From assembly GCF_002163675.1 (NCBI RefSeq), contig NZ_CP019334.1:568001-632000 (forward strand): 64,000 nt of DNA, given 5' to 3'. The notes under the pieces were generated by a model. It saw nothing but the letters and a program-made list of their open reading frames with translations, did no database searches and was not told the DNA's origin. The position numbers and the translations under genes were made by a program. Numbering within the stretch: the stretch's first letter is position 1; each line of letters opens with the position of its first letter. Below are positions 1 to 8,983 of this stretch, in pieces. Source of the DNA: Polaribacter sp. SA4-12 (lineage in GTDB: Bacteria > Bacteroidota > Bacteroidia > Flavobacteriales > Flavobacteriaceae).

Positions 1-1
1 A

Positions 2-562
2 AAAGTAGAACCAGGTGATATTTGTAAATTTATGTCGATTCCTTGGCATTCAGATTACAATTCGTGTGCAACACATACACCAGTACCAAATGAACAAAAT
101 AGTAAAATGACCTATTGGTCTTGGCCTGCACAAAGACCAGTAGCTGTTTATACATTTGAAGATTTAGTTTGTAGTGAAACAAATACTTTAGATTTTCAAC
201 GTTATTCTGTTAGAGGTGAAGGAACAAATGCTTATTATGATGCATCTGCACCAAATCATATTAATGTTCAAAATACAGGAACTGCTTCTGCAAGAGTAGG
301 TAGATATCAAGAATATATTAATTTTGTGAACAATTGGCATAATGTAGGTACGATTATTCAAGGATCATCAATTCAACAAACAGATGATGAAAAAGCAAAA
401 AATATATCATCAGAATTACTAAAAGAATCGTTTTTAGAAGTACAAAGTAAATTTATAGAAGACGATAGTAATAAAGTTATACCAGGACCAATACCAGAAA
501 ACCATGCAGTGACAGAACCTGCAGCTGTTTGTCCACATATGGCAAAAATGAAGAATAAATAA
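2..562 (+). CDS. LodA/GoxA-like CTQ-dependent amino-acid oxidase, C-terminal part
   Basis: The reading frame is open from base 2, so the gene begins left of the window; the ATG at 32 is internal. The visible part holds a W-H-S-D-Y-N-S-C segment and, 17-19 residues later, Y-W-S-W-P-A-Q-R-P. Such Cys- and Trp-containing stretches are typical of the C-terminal part of LodA-type oxidases, where a Cys and a Trp are cross-linked into cysteine tryptophylquinone. Members oxidise amino acids (lysine, glycine and others) with release of ammonia and hydrogen peroxide. The next gene, 27 bp on, is a LodB-like flavoprotein, the usual maturation partner, which supports the call. The substrate cannot be told. 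The protein ends with a Cys-Pro-His-Met segment of unknown role. Confidence 0.75.
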   Translation, partial: KVEPGDICKFMSIPWHSDYNSCATHTPVPNEQNSKMTYWSWPAQRPVAVYTFEDLVCSETNTLDFQRYSVRGEGTNAYYDASAPNHINVQNTGTASARVGRYQEYINFVNNWHNVGTIIQGSSIQQTDDEKAKNISSELLKESFLEVQSKFIEDDSNKVIPGPIPENHAVTEPAAVCPHMAKMKNK

Positions 563-589
563 AACATTTTAATTTAAGATACATCTAAA

Positions 590-1747
590 ATGAATTCATA
601 TTCTGTAATTATTATTGGTGGTGGGCCTGCTGGAATTTCTTGTGCATTAGCATTAGCGAAACAAGGTGTAAAAGATATTTTGGTGGTTGAAGCTGGTGAT
701 TATTCTAAGTTTGTAATTGGAGAAAGTATTCCTCCAAATTCAAAAAGGGTCTTGAATTCTTTAGGTGTCTTTAAAGATTTTTTAAAAGAAAACCATCTTC
801 CTTGTTTTGGAGTTTGTTCTTATTGGGGAGATGATAAAAGAGGTTATAATGATACTGTTTTAAGTCCGTTTGGACATGGTTGGCATTTAGATAGACGACG
901 ATTTAATCAATTTTTCTCTGAGCAAGCTCAAAAGAATGGAGTTGTAGTAAAAACCAACGCAACTTTTAAGAAAAGCTCACAGCTTAAAAATGGAAACTTT
1001 ATTGTGAGTTATATTAAGGATGATAAAGAAGTACAAGTAACTTCAAAATTTGTTGTTGACGCTTCAGGAACTCGTAGTCTTTTTGCAAAACAGCAAGGAA
1101 GTATTCCTATTGAAGGAGAATCTTTAATTTGTTTGATAAGACGTTTTAAAATCAATGATACTGATAAAATATCTTCTTTAACAAGAATTGAAGCTGTTGA
1201 AAATGGTTGGTGGTATGGCGCAAAACTTCCAAATAATGAGGTGTTAATTACTTTTTATACCAATCAAGAAACCTTAAAAAGAACAAAATTATCTCAGGTA
1301 AATCATTGGATGGATGCTTTAAATAAAACGGTTAGTATTAAAAAAGGAGTACAAGAAACAATGGCTTTAGACAAAAATATAAAAGGATTTCCTGTCCGTT
1401 CTTTTTGTTTGGATAAAATTACGGGTAACAACTGGTTAGCAATTGGTGATGCTGCATCTGCTTATGATCCTATAACATCTAGAGGAATTTATAAGTCATT
1501 AACTGACGGACAATATGCTGCAGAATGTATTGTTGAAAAACTGAATAATAATTTAGATTCATTAGTTAATTTTGATAATTATGTTTCTAAAAACTATAGC
1601 AATTACATACTTGAGCGTGCACATTATTATGCTTCTGAACAACGTTGGAAGGAAAGTCTTTTTTGGAAGAGATTTCATCAAAAGTCAATGATTGAAACAG
1701 GTTTCGTAAAATCTAACAACAAATTAGAAAGGTTGCTTGAATTATAA
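590..1747 (+). CDS. LodB-like FAD-dependent oxidoreductase (oxidase maturation partner)
   Basis: 385 residues. An N-terminal Rossmann fold with I-I-G-G-G-P-A-G-I-S-C (residues about 8-18) binds the ADP part of FAD, and the second FAD motif G-D-A-A-S-A-Y-D-P-I-T-S-R-G lies near residue 287. This is the layout of the tryptophan-halogenase/geranylgeranyl-reductase-like flavoproteins to which LodB and GoxB belong. LodB is needed to form the quinone cofactor of LodA, probably by modifying the precursor. The gene follows the LodA-like gene by 27 bp and is closed by a strong terminator, so the two form the end of one operon. The pairing with a particular oxidase is inferred from position. Confidence 0.8.
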   Translation: MNSYSVIIIGGGPAGISCALALAKQGVKDILVVEAGDYSKFVIGESIPPNSKRVLNSLGVFKDFLKENHLPCFGVCSYWGDDKRGYNDTVLSPFGHGWHLDRRRFNQFFSEQAQKNGVVVKTNATFKKSSQLKNGNFIVSYIKDDKEVQVTSKFVVDASGTRSLFAKQQGSIPIEGESLICLIRRFKINDTDKISSLTRIEAVENGWWYGAKLPNNEVLITFYTNQETLKRTKLSQVNHWMDALNKTVSIKKGVQETMALDKNIKGFPVRSFCLDKITGNNWLAIGDAASAYDPITSRGIYKSLTDGQYAAECIVEKLNNNLDSLVNFDNYVSKNYSNYILERAHYYASEQRWKESLFWKRFHQKSMIETGFVKSNNKLERLLEL

Positions 1748-1767
1748 TTGGAATTAAATGACATTTT

Positions 1768-1809
1768 AAAGGGAGAATTCAAACACATTGAGTTCTCCCT
1801 TTTTTTTTT
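1768..1809 (+). terminator. Rho-independent terminator after the lodAB-like genes
   Basis: AAAGGGAGAATTC and GAGTTCTCCCTTT form a 13-bp stem with one G-T pair around a loop of about 8 bases, followed by a long T run. It lies 20 bp after the flavoprotein stop codon. Confidence 0.88.
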
Positions 1810-1955
1810 GAAGTTCGTTTTCTTTCATCAAATGAAAAAAAACTCATCGATAAAAAAGGACTTTCTGTATAGTCAATTGCCCCAAACTTCTATTACTTTT
1901 TTATAAGAATACGTATAGTTTCACCTTTGAAGTGTTCAATTAAAACACCTTAAAA

Positions 1956-3287
1956 ATGAAATTATACATCATCATCATAGCAAGTTTCTTATTTGTGCAA
2001 ATTTCTTTCGCACAAGAAACAGCGAACACTTCACCAAAAATATGGTCTTTACAAGATTGTATTACATACGCACTAGAAAATAATATTACGGTAAAAGATG
2101 CATCACTTAATAAAAGTATTGCTGAAATAGATTATAACAAAGCTAAATATGCAAGATTACCCAATTTATTCGGGAGTGCTTCTCAAAGTTTTTCTAACGG
2201 AAATACCATTGATCCAATTAGTAGTGATTATGTAACAGATCAAATACATAGTACAAATGTTGGTATCAATAGTTCTATGATGTTATTTCAGGGAAACCAA
2301 ATTAATAATCAGATTAAACAAAATAAGTTACTGTTAGATCAGAGTATTTTTTTAGAAGAAGTAGAAAAAAATAACATTGTTTTAAATCTTTTAGAAACGT
2401 ATTTACAAACGCTTTACAGTAAAGAAAGTATTTCTATATCAGAAAATAACTTAGCAGCTTCAGAAAAAGAAGTTTTAAGAGCAAAATCTCGTTTAGATGC
2501 AGGTACAATTGCATTAAGTGATTATACGGAAGCTCAAAGTCAGGCAGCAACTAACAAATACAATGTTATTAGAGCAAAAAATGAATATCAACAATACATA
2601 ATTGGACTAAAACAATTATTAGAAATCTCTCCATTACAAGATATAGAAATTGAAACTATTGATGAAAATATGGATTTAGTAAACCTAGAATTGAACAAGG
2701 TTGATGTCTATAGTAAAGCATTAGGTTTTTTACCAGAAATTAAAGCAAGTAATTTAAATATTGAAGCAAACGAAAAAGAATTAGACATTGCTAAAGGTGG
2801 TTTTTTACCAATACTAGCTTTATCAGGAAGTATGGGTTCTGGTTATACAAGTATCAATACAAATACATTTTCTGATCAGTTTGATGTGAATTTCAATCAG
2901 AAATTAGGATTGTCATTAACGATTCCGATTTTTAATAGAAATCAAACTAAAAGTGCTGTACAAACTGCTTCCATCAATATTGAAAAAGCGGAAATACAAA
3001 AACTATCTACAGAAAAAGATGTGTATAAAAAAGTAGAAACTGCTTATCAAAATGCAATATCTGCTCAAGAGCAAGTAATTGCTGCAGAGGCTTCTAAAGT
3101 TACTGCGGAACAAAGTTATAAACTAGCACAAAAAAAGTATGAATTGGGAGATTTAAGCACAACCGATTTAGTGATTAGTCAAAATACATTTACCAATGCA
3201 CAACAAAACTATTTACAAGCAAAATACTTAAATATTTTATACCACCAATTATTACAATTTTATCAAGGAAATGATATCAAACTTTAA
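1956..3287 (+). CDS. TolC family outer-membrane efflux protein
   Basis: 443 residues with a signal peptide (residues 1-19, ending S-F-A). The body has two similar halves rich in long heptad-like helices, for example around K-E-V-L-R-A-K-S-R-L-D-A-G and A-Q-K-K-Y-E-L-G-D-L, the pattern of the outer-membrane efflux protein (OEP) family whose trimers form an outer-membrane and periplasmic tunnel. It is followed after 11 bp by a membrane-fusion protein and then by ABC transporter genes, so it supplies the outer channel of a MacAB-type exporter. The cargo is unknown. No OEP gene accompanies the second MacAB-type set at 14.5 kb, so this channel might serve both; that is an inference. Confidence 0.9.
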   Translation: MKLYIIIIASFLFVQISFAQETANTSPKIWSLQDCITYALENNITVKDASLNKSIAEIDYNKAKYARLPNLFGSASQSFSNGNTIDPISSDYVTDQIHSTNVGINSSMMLFQGNQINNQIKQNKLLLDQSIFLEEVEKNNIVLNLLETYLQTLYSKESISISENNLAASEKEVLRAKSRLDAGTIALSDYTEAQSQAATNKYNVIRAKNEYQQYIIGLKQLLEISPLQDIEIETIDENMDLVNLELNKVDVYSKALGFLPEIKASNLNIEANEKELDIAKGGFLPILALSGSMGSGYTSINTNTFSDQFDVNFNQKLGLSLTIPIFNRNQTKSAVQTASINIEKAEIQKLSTEKDVYKKVETAYQNAISAQEQVIAAEASKVTAEQSYKLAQKKYELGDLSTTDLVISQNTFTNAQQNYLQAKYLNILYHQLLQFYQGNDIKL

Positions 3288-3298
3288 TCAAAATCATC

Positions 3299-4501
3299 AT
3301 GAAAAAAAATAAAAACATCATCATAAGTAGCATTGTAATTGTAGTACTTGCAATTGTAGGTTATTCTTTTTTTAATAGCGACGATGCTATCATTATAGAA
3401 GCTAAAACAGTGTTAGCAAAAACAGAAAATGTAACTACAATGGTTACAGCAACAGGTACTATAGAACCAATTACACAAGTAGAAGTAGGGACACAAGTTT
3501 CTGGAGTTGTAGAAAAAATATATGTAGATTATAACAGTGCTGTAAAAGAAGGGCAATTGATTGCTGAATTGGATAAAACCAATTTAAACGCTTCTAAAAC
3601 ACAAGCACAAGCAGCATATGACAATGCGTTATTTCAAAGAAGTTATATGAAAACTATTTTTGATAGACAGCAAAAACTGTACGATAATCAAGTAATTAGT
3701 AAATCAGATTTTGATGAAGCTCAATTCAATTATCAAACCTCAAAAGGGACAGTTACACAACGTTTATCTGATTTACAATCAGCAAAAACAAACTTAGGAT
3801 ATGCAAATATCTATTCACCAATAAACGGAGTTGTTTTATCGAGAGCTATTGATGAAGGTCAGACTGTTGCTGCAAGTTTAAGCACTCCAACTTTATTTAC
3901 AATTGCACAAGATTTAAAAGAAATGCAAGTAGAGGCAGATGTTGATGAAGCAGATATTGGACAAGTAAAAGAAGGACAAAGAGTCGAATTTACAGTAGAT
4001 GCTTACATAGGTCAAACTTTTGAAGGTGTAGTAACACAAGTGCGTTTAGATCCAACAGTAACATCAAATGTGGTAACGTATACTGTGGTTATAAAAGCTG
4101 ATAATCCAGATTTAAAATTAAAACCAGGATTAACTGCAACTATTTCTATTTATACTTTAGAATTGAATGATGTGTTAACTGCAGAAGCAAAAGCTATCAA
4201 CTTTAAACCTGAAACTGCAACCTTAGCAACTTATAATTTACAACATCAATTATCAGACAATAATAGCAGTTTATCTAAAGATGCAACAACACTTTGGGTA
4301 TTAGAAAAAAATGGAGCAATCACTCCAAAAATAGTGAGTCTAGGAGCAAGTGATGGTGTAAATGTTCAAATATTAAGTGGTGTTCAACAAGATGAAAAGT
4401 TAGTTTACAGTTTAAAAGGTGTTGCAAGATCACAAGCAAGTAATTCTGCTAAAAGTGAAAGTCCTTTTATGCCACAAAGACCAGGAGCGAAAAAAAAATA
4501 A
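3299..4501 (+). CDS. HlyD/MacA-type periplasmic adaptor subunit
   Basis: 400 residues. One N-terminal membrane segment (about residues 6-25, rich in I and V) is followed by the biotinyl/lipoyl-like half domain G-T-I-E-P-I-T-Q-V-E-V-G-T-Q-V-S-G, a helical hairpin (about 90-170) with its second lipoyl half Y-S-P-I-N-G-V-V-L-S-R, and beta-barrel domains. This is the order in MacA, which links the inner-membrane ABC transporter to TolC. The protein is close to the adaptor at 14562-15782. It sits 11 bp after the TolC-like gene and 6 bp before the ATPase gene, so co-transcription is very likely. The C-terminus is Pro/Gly/Lys-rich and probably disordered. Confidence 0.9.
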   Translation: MKKNKNIIISSIVIVVLAIVGYSFFNSDDAIIIEAKTVLAKTENVTTMVTATGTIEPITQVEVGTQVSGVVEKIYVDYNSAVKEGQLIAELDKTNLNASKTQAQAAYDNALFQRSYMKTIFDRQQKLYDNQVISKSDFDEAQFNYQTSKGTVTQRLSDLQSAKTNLGYANIYSPINGVVLSRAIDEGQTVAASLSTPTLFTIAQDLKEMQVEADVDEADIGQVKEGQRVEFTVDAYIGQTFEGVVTQVRLDPTVTSNVVTYTVVIKADNPDLKLKPGLTATISIYTLELNDVLTAEAKAINFKPETATLATYNLQHQLSDNNSSLSKDATTLWVLEKNGAITPKIVSLGASDGVNVQILSGVQQDEKLVYSLKGVARSQASNSAKSESPFMPQRPGAKKK

Positions 4502-4507
4502 AGAGCC

Positions 4508-5251
4508 ATGAGTAAAGAAATCATTAAAATAGACGCTTTAAAACGTGAGTTTACCATGGGAACTGAAACGGTTCATGCACTAAGAGGTATCTCGTTTGAC
4601 ATAAAAGAAGGGGAGTTTGTAACTATTATGGGATCGAGTGGTTCTGGTAAAAGTACGTTGTTAAATATCTTAGGATGTTTAGACCAACCTACTTCTGGAA
4701 CGTATCAAATTGATGCTGTAAAAGTGAAGGATTTAAGTCGAAATGAATTGGCAACCATAAGAAACGAAAAAATAGGATTCATTTTTCAATCTTATAATTT
4801 ATTAGCCAGAACATCTGCTTTAGAAAACGTAGAATTGCCTTTATTATATAATAGCAAGGTTTCTACTGAAGAACGAAGAGAACGTGCTATAAAAGCATTA
4901 CAAATGGTTGGTTTGGCAGATAGAATGGATCACACACCTTCGCAACTTTCTGGAGGACAACAACAGCGTGTTGCCATTGCAAGATCTTTAGTAAATAACC
5001 CAGTAATGATTCTTGCCGATGAAGCCACAGGAAATTTAGATACAAGAACGTCTTACGAAATTATGTCACTTTTTCAAGAGTTAAATAAAAAAGGAATCAC
5101 AATTACTTTTGTAACACACGAGCCAGATATTGCAACATTTAGTAATAGAACTATTGTTTTGAAAGATGGACATATAATTCAAGATTATAAAAATAATAAA
5201 GTACTGTCTGCAGCGCAAGAATTAGCAAAATTACCTAAACAAGACGATTAA
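4508..5251 (+). CDS. MacB/LolD-type ABC transporter ATP-binding protein
   Basis: 247 residues. Walker A is G-S-S-G-S-G-K-S-T, the Q-loop F-I-F-Q-S-Y-N-L, the ABC signature L-S-G-G-Q-Q-Q-R, Walker [10 protein letters not shown], and the switch His lies in F-V-T-H-E-P. This is the MacB/LolD subgroup, which drives mechanical transport by permeases with a large periplasmic domain rather than transport through a membrane pore. In E. coli MacB the ATPase and permease are fused; here they are separate genes 2 bp apart. All catalytic motifs are present, in contrast to the damaged permease that follows. Confidence 0.93.
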   Translation: MSKEIIKIDALKREFTMGTETVHALRGISFDIKEGEFVTIMGSSGSGKSTLLNILGCLDQPTSGTYQIDAVKVKDLSRNELATIRNEKIGFIFQSYNLLARTSALENVELPLLYNSKVSTEERRERAIKALQMVGLADRMDHTPSQLSGGQQQRVAIARSLVNNPVMILADEATGNLDTRTSYEIMSLFQELNKKGITITFVTHEPDIATFSNRTIVLKDGHIIQDYKNNKVLSAAQELAKLPKQDD

Positions 5252-5253
5252 TT

Positions 5254-6156
5254 ATGAGAGTATTCAATTTATTTAAAATCGCAACAAAAGCCATCATTCT
5301 TAATAAAACAAGAACCTTATTAACCATGTTAGGTATTATTATTGGTGTTGCTTCTGTAATTACAATGTTAGCAATTGGAGAAGGTTCTAAAGAAAGTATT
5401 CGTACTACTATTTCTGCAATGGGTTCTAACATGATTACCATTAAAGCAGGAGCGGATACACGAGGTGGAGTTAGACAAGCAGCAAGTATTATGGAGTCAC
5501 TTACTTTAAACGATTATAAAGCTATAAAAAAGCAAGCAACATTGTTAAGTTATACGACACCAATGGTTAATGGAGGCGGACAAGTTATTAATGGTTCTAA
5601 TAATTGGCCAAGTACTATTTATGGTGTAAACCCAGATTATTTAAAAATAAAAGTTGTCGATTTACAGAGTGGTAGTATGTTTACAGATGCTGAAGTAAAA
5701 ACTGCTTCTAAAGTTGCTTTAATAGGACAAACTGTTGTAGATAATGTATTTCCTGATGGTAAAGATCCTGTGGGGCAAATGATTCGTTTTAATAATATTC
5801 CTTTTAAAATTATTGGGGTATTAGAGGAAAAAGGAGAAAACACTTTTGGTCAAGACCAGGATGATGTAGTGATTGCTCCATATACAACTGTACAAAAACG
5901 TATTTTAGCAATAGATCATTTAAATCAGATTATGGCGTCTGCTGTAAGTGAAGAAAAAGCACCAAACGCAGTACTACAAGTCACAGAAATTTTACGAACA
6001 CAACATAAATTAACAGCTACAGAAGAAGATGATTTTCATGTACGTTCTACAGAAGCTATTGAATCTGTAGCAGAAAACTTTAAGGTTTTAGATACAGATA
6101 ATAGTGCTAACTTAAACCTTACTGAATTAAAAGGCTTACTTGCGTTGTTAAAATAA
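5254..6156 (+). CDS. MacB-like ABC permease, truncated and ending in an EF-hand-like tail
   Basis: 300 residues instead of about 400. The first membrane helix (I-L-N-K-T-R-T-L-L-T-M-L-G-I-I-I-G-V) and the periplasmic MacB core domain match the intact paralogue at 16544-17761 up to E-E-D-D-F. After about residue 272 the match ends. The three C-terminal helices are missing and replaced by a tail with D-T-D-N-S-A-N-L-N-L-T-E (residues 280-291), which fits the 12-residue EF-hand calcium loop at positions 1, 3, 5, 8, 9 and 12. The gene therefore looks like a deletion fusion of a permease 5' part with the 3' end of an EF-hand protein gene. It is unlikely to work as a transporter alone. Some 220 bp without a recognisable feature follow. 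Confidence 0.85.
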   Translation: MRVFNLFKIATKAIILNKTRTLLTMLGIIIGVASVITMLAIGEGSKESIRTTISAMGSNMITIKAGADTRGGVRQAASIMESLTLNDYKAIKKQATLLSYTTPMVNGGGQVINGSNNWPSTIYGVNPDYLKIKVVDLQSGSMFTDAEVKTASKVALIGQTVVDNVFPDGKDPVGQMIRFNNIPFKIIGVLEEKGENTFGQDQDDVVIAPYTTVQKRILAIDHLNQIMASAVSEEKAPNAVLQVTEILRTQHKLTATEEDDFHVRSTEAIESVAENFKVLDTDNSANLNLTELKGLLALLK

Positions 6157-6379
6157 TATCATTTTATATTTATAGAGGCTTTCTAAAAAGTGATATTTAT
6201 AATTCACTTTATAGATTGCTTTTATAGCTGTATAATCTTCAATTAGCTTTAAAATTAGAAAACACAGAATAGTTTCTTTTCTTTCTTTTAATATATTTTT
6301 AACAACTATCACTTTAAACTATCCAAACAAAATAGGGTCAAACTAGTAGTAAACAAAAAATTTAAAAAATAAAGATATT

Positions 6380-6973
6380 ATGAAATTACTTATAAAAACA
6401 TACGGAATAGCAGCTATACTTTTAGTTTCTCTTACACTAGAAACTTCTGCTCAAACAAGAAGGAGTACAAAAGAAAAAACGACAACTGTAAAAAGAAACA
6501 CGAGTAAAAGAACAGTTAGTAAAAGAGTACCAAGAACAAAAGTAACTTACAAGAAACAAAAACGAAAAGTTGCATCTGTAAGAAATATACCAAATAGAAA
6601 AACGGTTACTCATAAAGGACATAATTATTACTATTCTAATAATAAATTTTATACATATTCTAGAGGTCGTTATATTGTAATTACTCCTAAATTAGGGTTT
6701 AGAATAAATATGCTACCAAGAAATTATAGAACGATACGATTTAATAACCGTAATTATTATAATGTAGAAGGCGTCTTTTACATGCAAATAAACAACGAGT
6801 ACGAAGTAGTAGACCCAGAAGTTGGTACAATTGTTTATGAATTGCCTAACGATTATGAAAAAGTAATTATAGATGGACAAACCTATTATGAGTTTGCAAA
6901 TATATTATATGAAAAAATACAAGTGAATGGCACTAGAGCTTATGAGGTTGTAGGTATCATAGAAATGAAATAA
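6380..6973 (+). CDS. DUF6515-like secreted basic protein
   Basis: 197 residues. A signal peptide (about 1-24, ending T-S-A-Q) is followed by a very basic Arg/Lys/Thr-rich stretch (25-75) and then by repeated segments with N-Y-Y-Y-S-N-N-K-F-Y, G-F-R-I-N-M-L-P and Y-Y-N-V-E-G-V-F-Y. The alternation of Tyr-rich hairpins with V-x-x-L-P turns is the pattern I associate with DUF6515 proteins of Bacteroidota. Function is unknown; a cell-envelope location is inferred. It stands alone and has its own terminator. Confidence 0.6.
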   Translation: MKLLIKTYGIAAILLVSLTLETSAQTRRSTKEKTTTVKRNTSKRTVSKRVPRTKVTYKKQKRKVASVRNIPNRKTVTHKGHNYYYSNNKFYTYSRGRYIVITPKLGFRINMLPRNYRTIRFNNRNYYNVEGVFYMQINNEYEVVDPEVGTIVYELPNDYEKVIIDGQTYYEFANILYEKIQVNGTRAYEVVGIIEMK

Positions 6974-6997
6974 AGTTTAGGTTTGTTAAATGTTGAC

Positions 6998-7033
6998 AAA
7001 AAGAGTGTAATTTAATAATTATGCTCTTTTTTT
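6998..7033 (+). terminator. Rho-independent terminator
   Basis: AAGAGTGTAATT and AATTATGCTCTT pair over 12 bp with two G-T wobbles and a 4-base loop, followed by seven or more T. It ends the DUF6515-like gene and separates it from the cold-shock gene. Confidence 0.75.
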
Positions 7034-7058
7034 ATTTAAAAAAAACAATATTTCTTGG

Positions 7059-7086
7059 TTGTTAAAAAATAATGGCACTATATTTG
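7059..7086 (+). promoter_or_regulatory. Bacteroidota-type promoter of the cold-shock gene
   Basis: TTG at 7059-7061, a 17-bp spacer, and TATATTTG at 7079-7086. This is a full match to the flavobacterial primary sigma-factor consensus TTG-N17-19-TAnnTTTG. The predicted start of transcription leaves a 5' leader of about 30 bases before the ATG at 7123. Confidence 0.8.
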
Positions 7087-7122
7087 CCTTATAATTAGTA
7101 ATATAAATTTAATAACATTATT

Positions 7123-7314
7123 ATGAGTAAAGGTACAGTAAAGTTTTTCAACGAAACAAAAGGATTTGGTTTTATAACTGAAGAAGGAGTAAGCAAAGAT
7201 CATTTTGTACACGTTTCAGGTTTAATAGATGAAATCAGAGAAGGTGACGAAGTTGAATTCGATTTACAAGAAGGAAACAAAGGATTAAACGCAGTTAACG
7301 TAAAAGTTATCTAA
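7123..7314 (+). CDS. Cold-shock domain protein (CspA family)
   Basis: 63 residues, a single OB-fold. It starts S-K-G-T-V-K-F-F-N and has RNP-1 K-G-F-G-F-I (residues about 14-19) and an RNP-2 region H-F-V-H-V-S. The family binds single-stranded RNA and DNA and acts as an RNA chaperone. RNP-2 has His where Val or Ile is more common. The gene is monocistronic between a strong promoter and a strong terminator. Confidence 0.95.
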   Translation: MSKGTVKFFNETKGFGFITEEGVSKDHFVHVSGLIDEIREGDEVEFDLQEGNKGLNAVNVKVI

Positions 7315-7336
7315 GAAATATACTTTAAGTTTTATA

Positions 7337-7369
7337 AAAGCCCATCAATTAATTGATGGGCTTTTTTTT
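7337..7369 (+). terminator. Rho-independent terminator of the cold-shock gene
   Basis: AAGCCCATCAATT is followed directly by AATTGATGGGCTT, a 13-bp perfect inverted repeat, and eight T. The inner bases must open to form the loop. Confidence 0.92.
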
Positions 7370-7420
7370 GTCTTTTATCCTTAGCCTAAAGCTATATCGT
7401 TATAAAGTTTACAACTTTTA

Positions 7421-8059
7421 TTAAAAAGTATGTCGTTGCTCATCTATAGAAGAAGCGCTCAATAATTTATTAAACAGTTTAATACTATCAAAATTACGCG
7501 TAATTTCTTCAGATACTGCAACTCCAGAAATTCCTGTTTCTAAAATACCAGTAACATCATCTGTAGTAATACTACCAGCACCAATAATTGGAGTTTCAGT
7601 TTTTAAAGCATCAACAATTAAAGAAAAACCATTTACCCCTAAAACTTTTGATTCATTATCTTCATTAGAAGAAACTCTAAAAGGACTTAAAGTAATATAA
7701 TCTACTTTTTTACTAATTAAGCTTTCACAATCTTGTAAAGTATTTGCTGTTCCACCAATAATTTGCCAAGTATATAAATGCTCTAAAGCAGTTGTAGCGC
7801 AAAAATCTGTATTTTCTAAATGAACACCATCTGCTTTTACTTGTTTTGCTATTTTATAATGATCTTTTAGAATTAATCTAGTTTGAAAATGAGACGTAAT
7901 TTCTCTAGCTTCATTTGCAAATTTTAAATATTTTTTTTCTGAAATATTATGTATGTTTAATTGCACTAATTCTGCACCAGATGAACACGCTTTTTGAATA
8001 TTTTCTAAATGTTCTTTTGGAGAAGCTCCTTGAGATATGTAATGTAGTTTAGGTATCAT
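7421..8059 (-). CDS. Thiamine-phosphate synthase / TenI family protein
   Basis: 212 residues with the TIM-barrel layout of ThiE/TenI: L-I-L-K-D-H-Y-K-I-A followed by A-D-G-V-H-L-E-N-T-D, then I-I-G-G-T-A-N-T, D-Y-I-T-L-S-P-F, and I-I-G-A-G-S-I-T near the end. ThiE joins the pyrimidine and thiazole parts of thiamine; TenI-like members act as thiazole tautomerase. The early Q-L-R-x-K segment of ThiE reads Q-L-N-I-H here and the usual G-Q-x-D reads E-N-T-D, so binding residues have drifted and a TenI-like role is as likely. No other thiamine genes are nearby. Confidence 0.75.
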   Translation of the reverse strand: MIPKLHYISQGASPKEHLENIQKACSSGAELVQLNIHNISEKKYLKFANEAREITSHFQTRLILKDHYKIAKQVKADGVHLENTDFCATTALEHLYTWQIIGGTANTLQDCESLISKKVDYITLSPFRVSSNEDNESKVLGVNGFSLIVDALKTETPIIGAGSITTDDVTGILETGISGVAVSEEITRNFDSIKLFNKLLSASSIDEQRHTF

Positions 8060-8172
8060 TATTCTTCGTTTTTAGTTGAAAACAGTATTTTCAACCTAAA
8101 TTTTATTCTTTAATTATCAAGATTCAGTTTAGCACAATAGAGACTTCTTTATCACTTATAAAACAAGTAATA

Positions 8173-8787
8173 CTACTTAGTAGACACTTTTTTAGCGTAT
8201 TGCATAAAATAATCTTCAAAACGTTTTAGAATTGGATGCAGTTTTTCGGAATACAACACATACTGACATTTAGGAGCACTTTGTGTAATTGCCATTAAAG
8301 CAGCATACGATTTTTTATCAACTAAAAATTCTGCATCATCAATATTAAAAATCTTTAATTGAGTTGTATTTACTCCTTCTAATAAAAGTAACTTATTCAT
8401 AGTGATAGGTGTACAGATTAGAATGTCTACACCTTCAAATATTTCTGATTTCAATAATTCAATATGCTGTCTTTCATCACATCCATAAAGACGCAACGTA
8501 GTATGCCTTGTATATGCTAAAAAAGCATCATATAATTCCATTGCTTTTTCACTACTTTCTACAAGAACAACAGCTCTTGGCGCAGTACCAACTTCCTCAC
8601 ATTTAAGTTTTTGCATGGTAGTTAATATCATTGCTGTCGTTTTCCCACTACCTTTTGGAGCAGTACAAAATAGATTTGCTCCACTTTTTATAACAGGAAT
8701 ACTTTTAATCTGAAATGGAGTAGGAGTTGATATTTCATGAGACTCTAACTTCTCTTTGATTTCGAAATGTAATTTTTTAAAAGGCAT
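8173..8787 (-). CDS. Single-domain DEAD-box-like protein (RecA1 half only)
   Basis: 204 residues, about half a DEAD-box helicase. A Q-motif-like T-P-T-P-F-Q-I-K-S-I-P-V and motif I A-P-K-G-S-G-K-T (about 36-43) are clear. Motif II, normally D-E-A-D, reads D-D-A-E, and the second RecA domain with the arginine-finger motif VI is absent. Without domain 2 it should not unwind RNA by itself. It ends cleanly with its own stop and shows no remnant of a second domain downstream, so it may be a stable family rather than a fresh truncation. Its role, for example as an ATP-binding RNA-associated protein, is unknown. Confidence 0.65.
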   Translation of the reverse strand: MPFKKLHFEIKEKLESHEISTPTPFQIKSIPVIKSGANLFCTAPKGSGKTTAMILTTMQKLKCEEVGTAPRAVVLVESSEKAMELYDAFLAYTRHTTLRLYGCDERQHIELLKSEIFEGVDILICTPITMNKLLLLEGVNTTQLKIFNIDDAEFLVDKKSYAALMAITQSAPKCQYVLYSEKLHPILKRFEDYFMQYAKKVSTK

Positions 8788-8983
8788 AGTGTAAAAACGT
8801 AATTATTAAGCATAAAAATGAAGGCAAAGATACAATTTAATTGATGTACTTATTTTTTCTATTGTAACTTTTGTAATCGAAAATTTATACTAGTTATTAA
8901 ACAGATAACAAGCGCTATTTAATAATTAATTTCTTTATCAAAAGGAAAGAATTCCTGATGCTTTTGGTACTTATTTTAGATTA

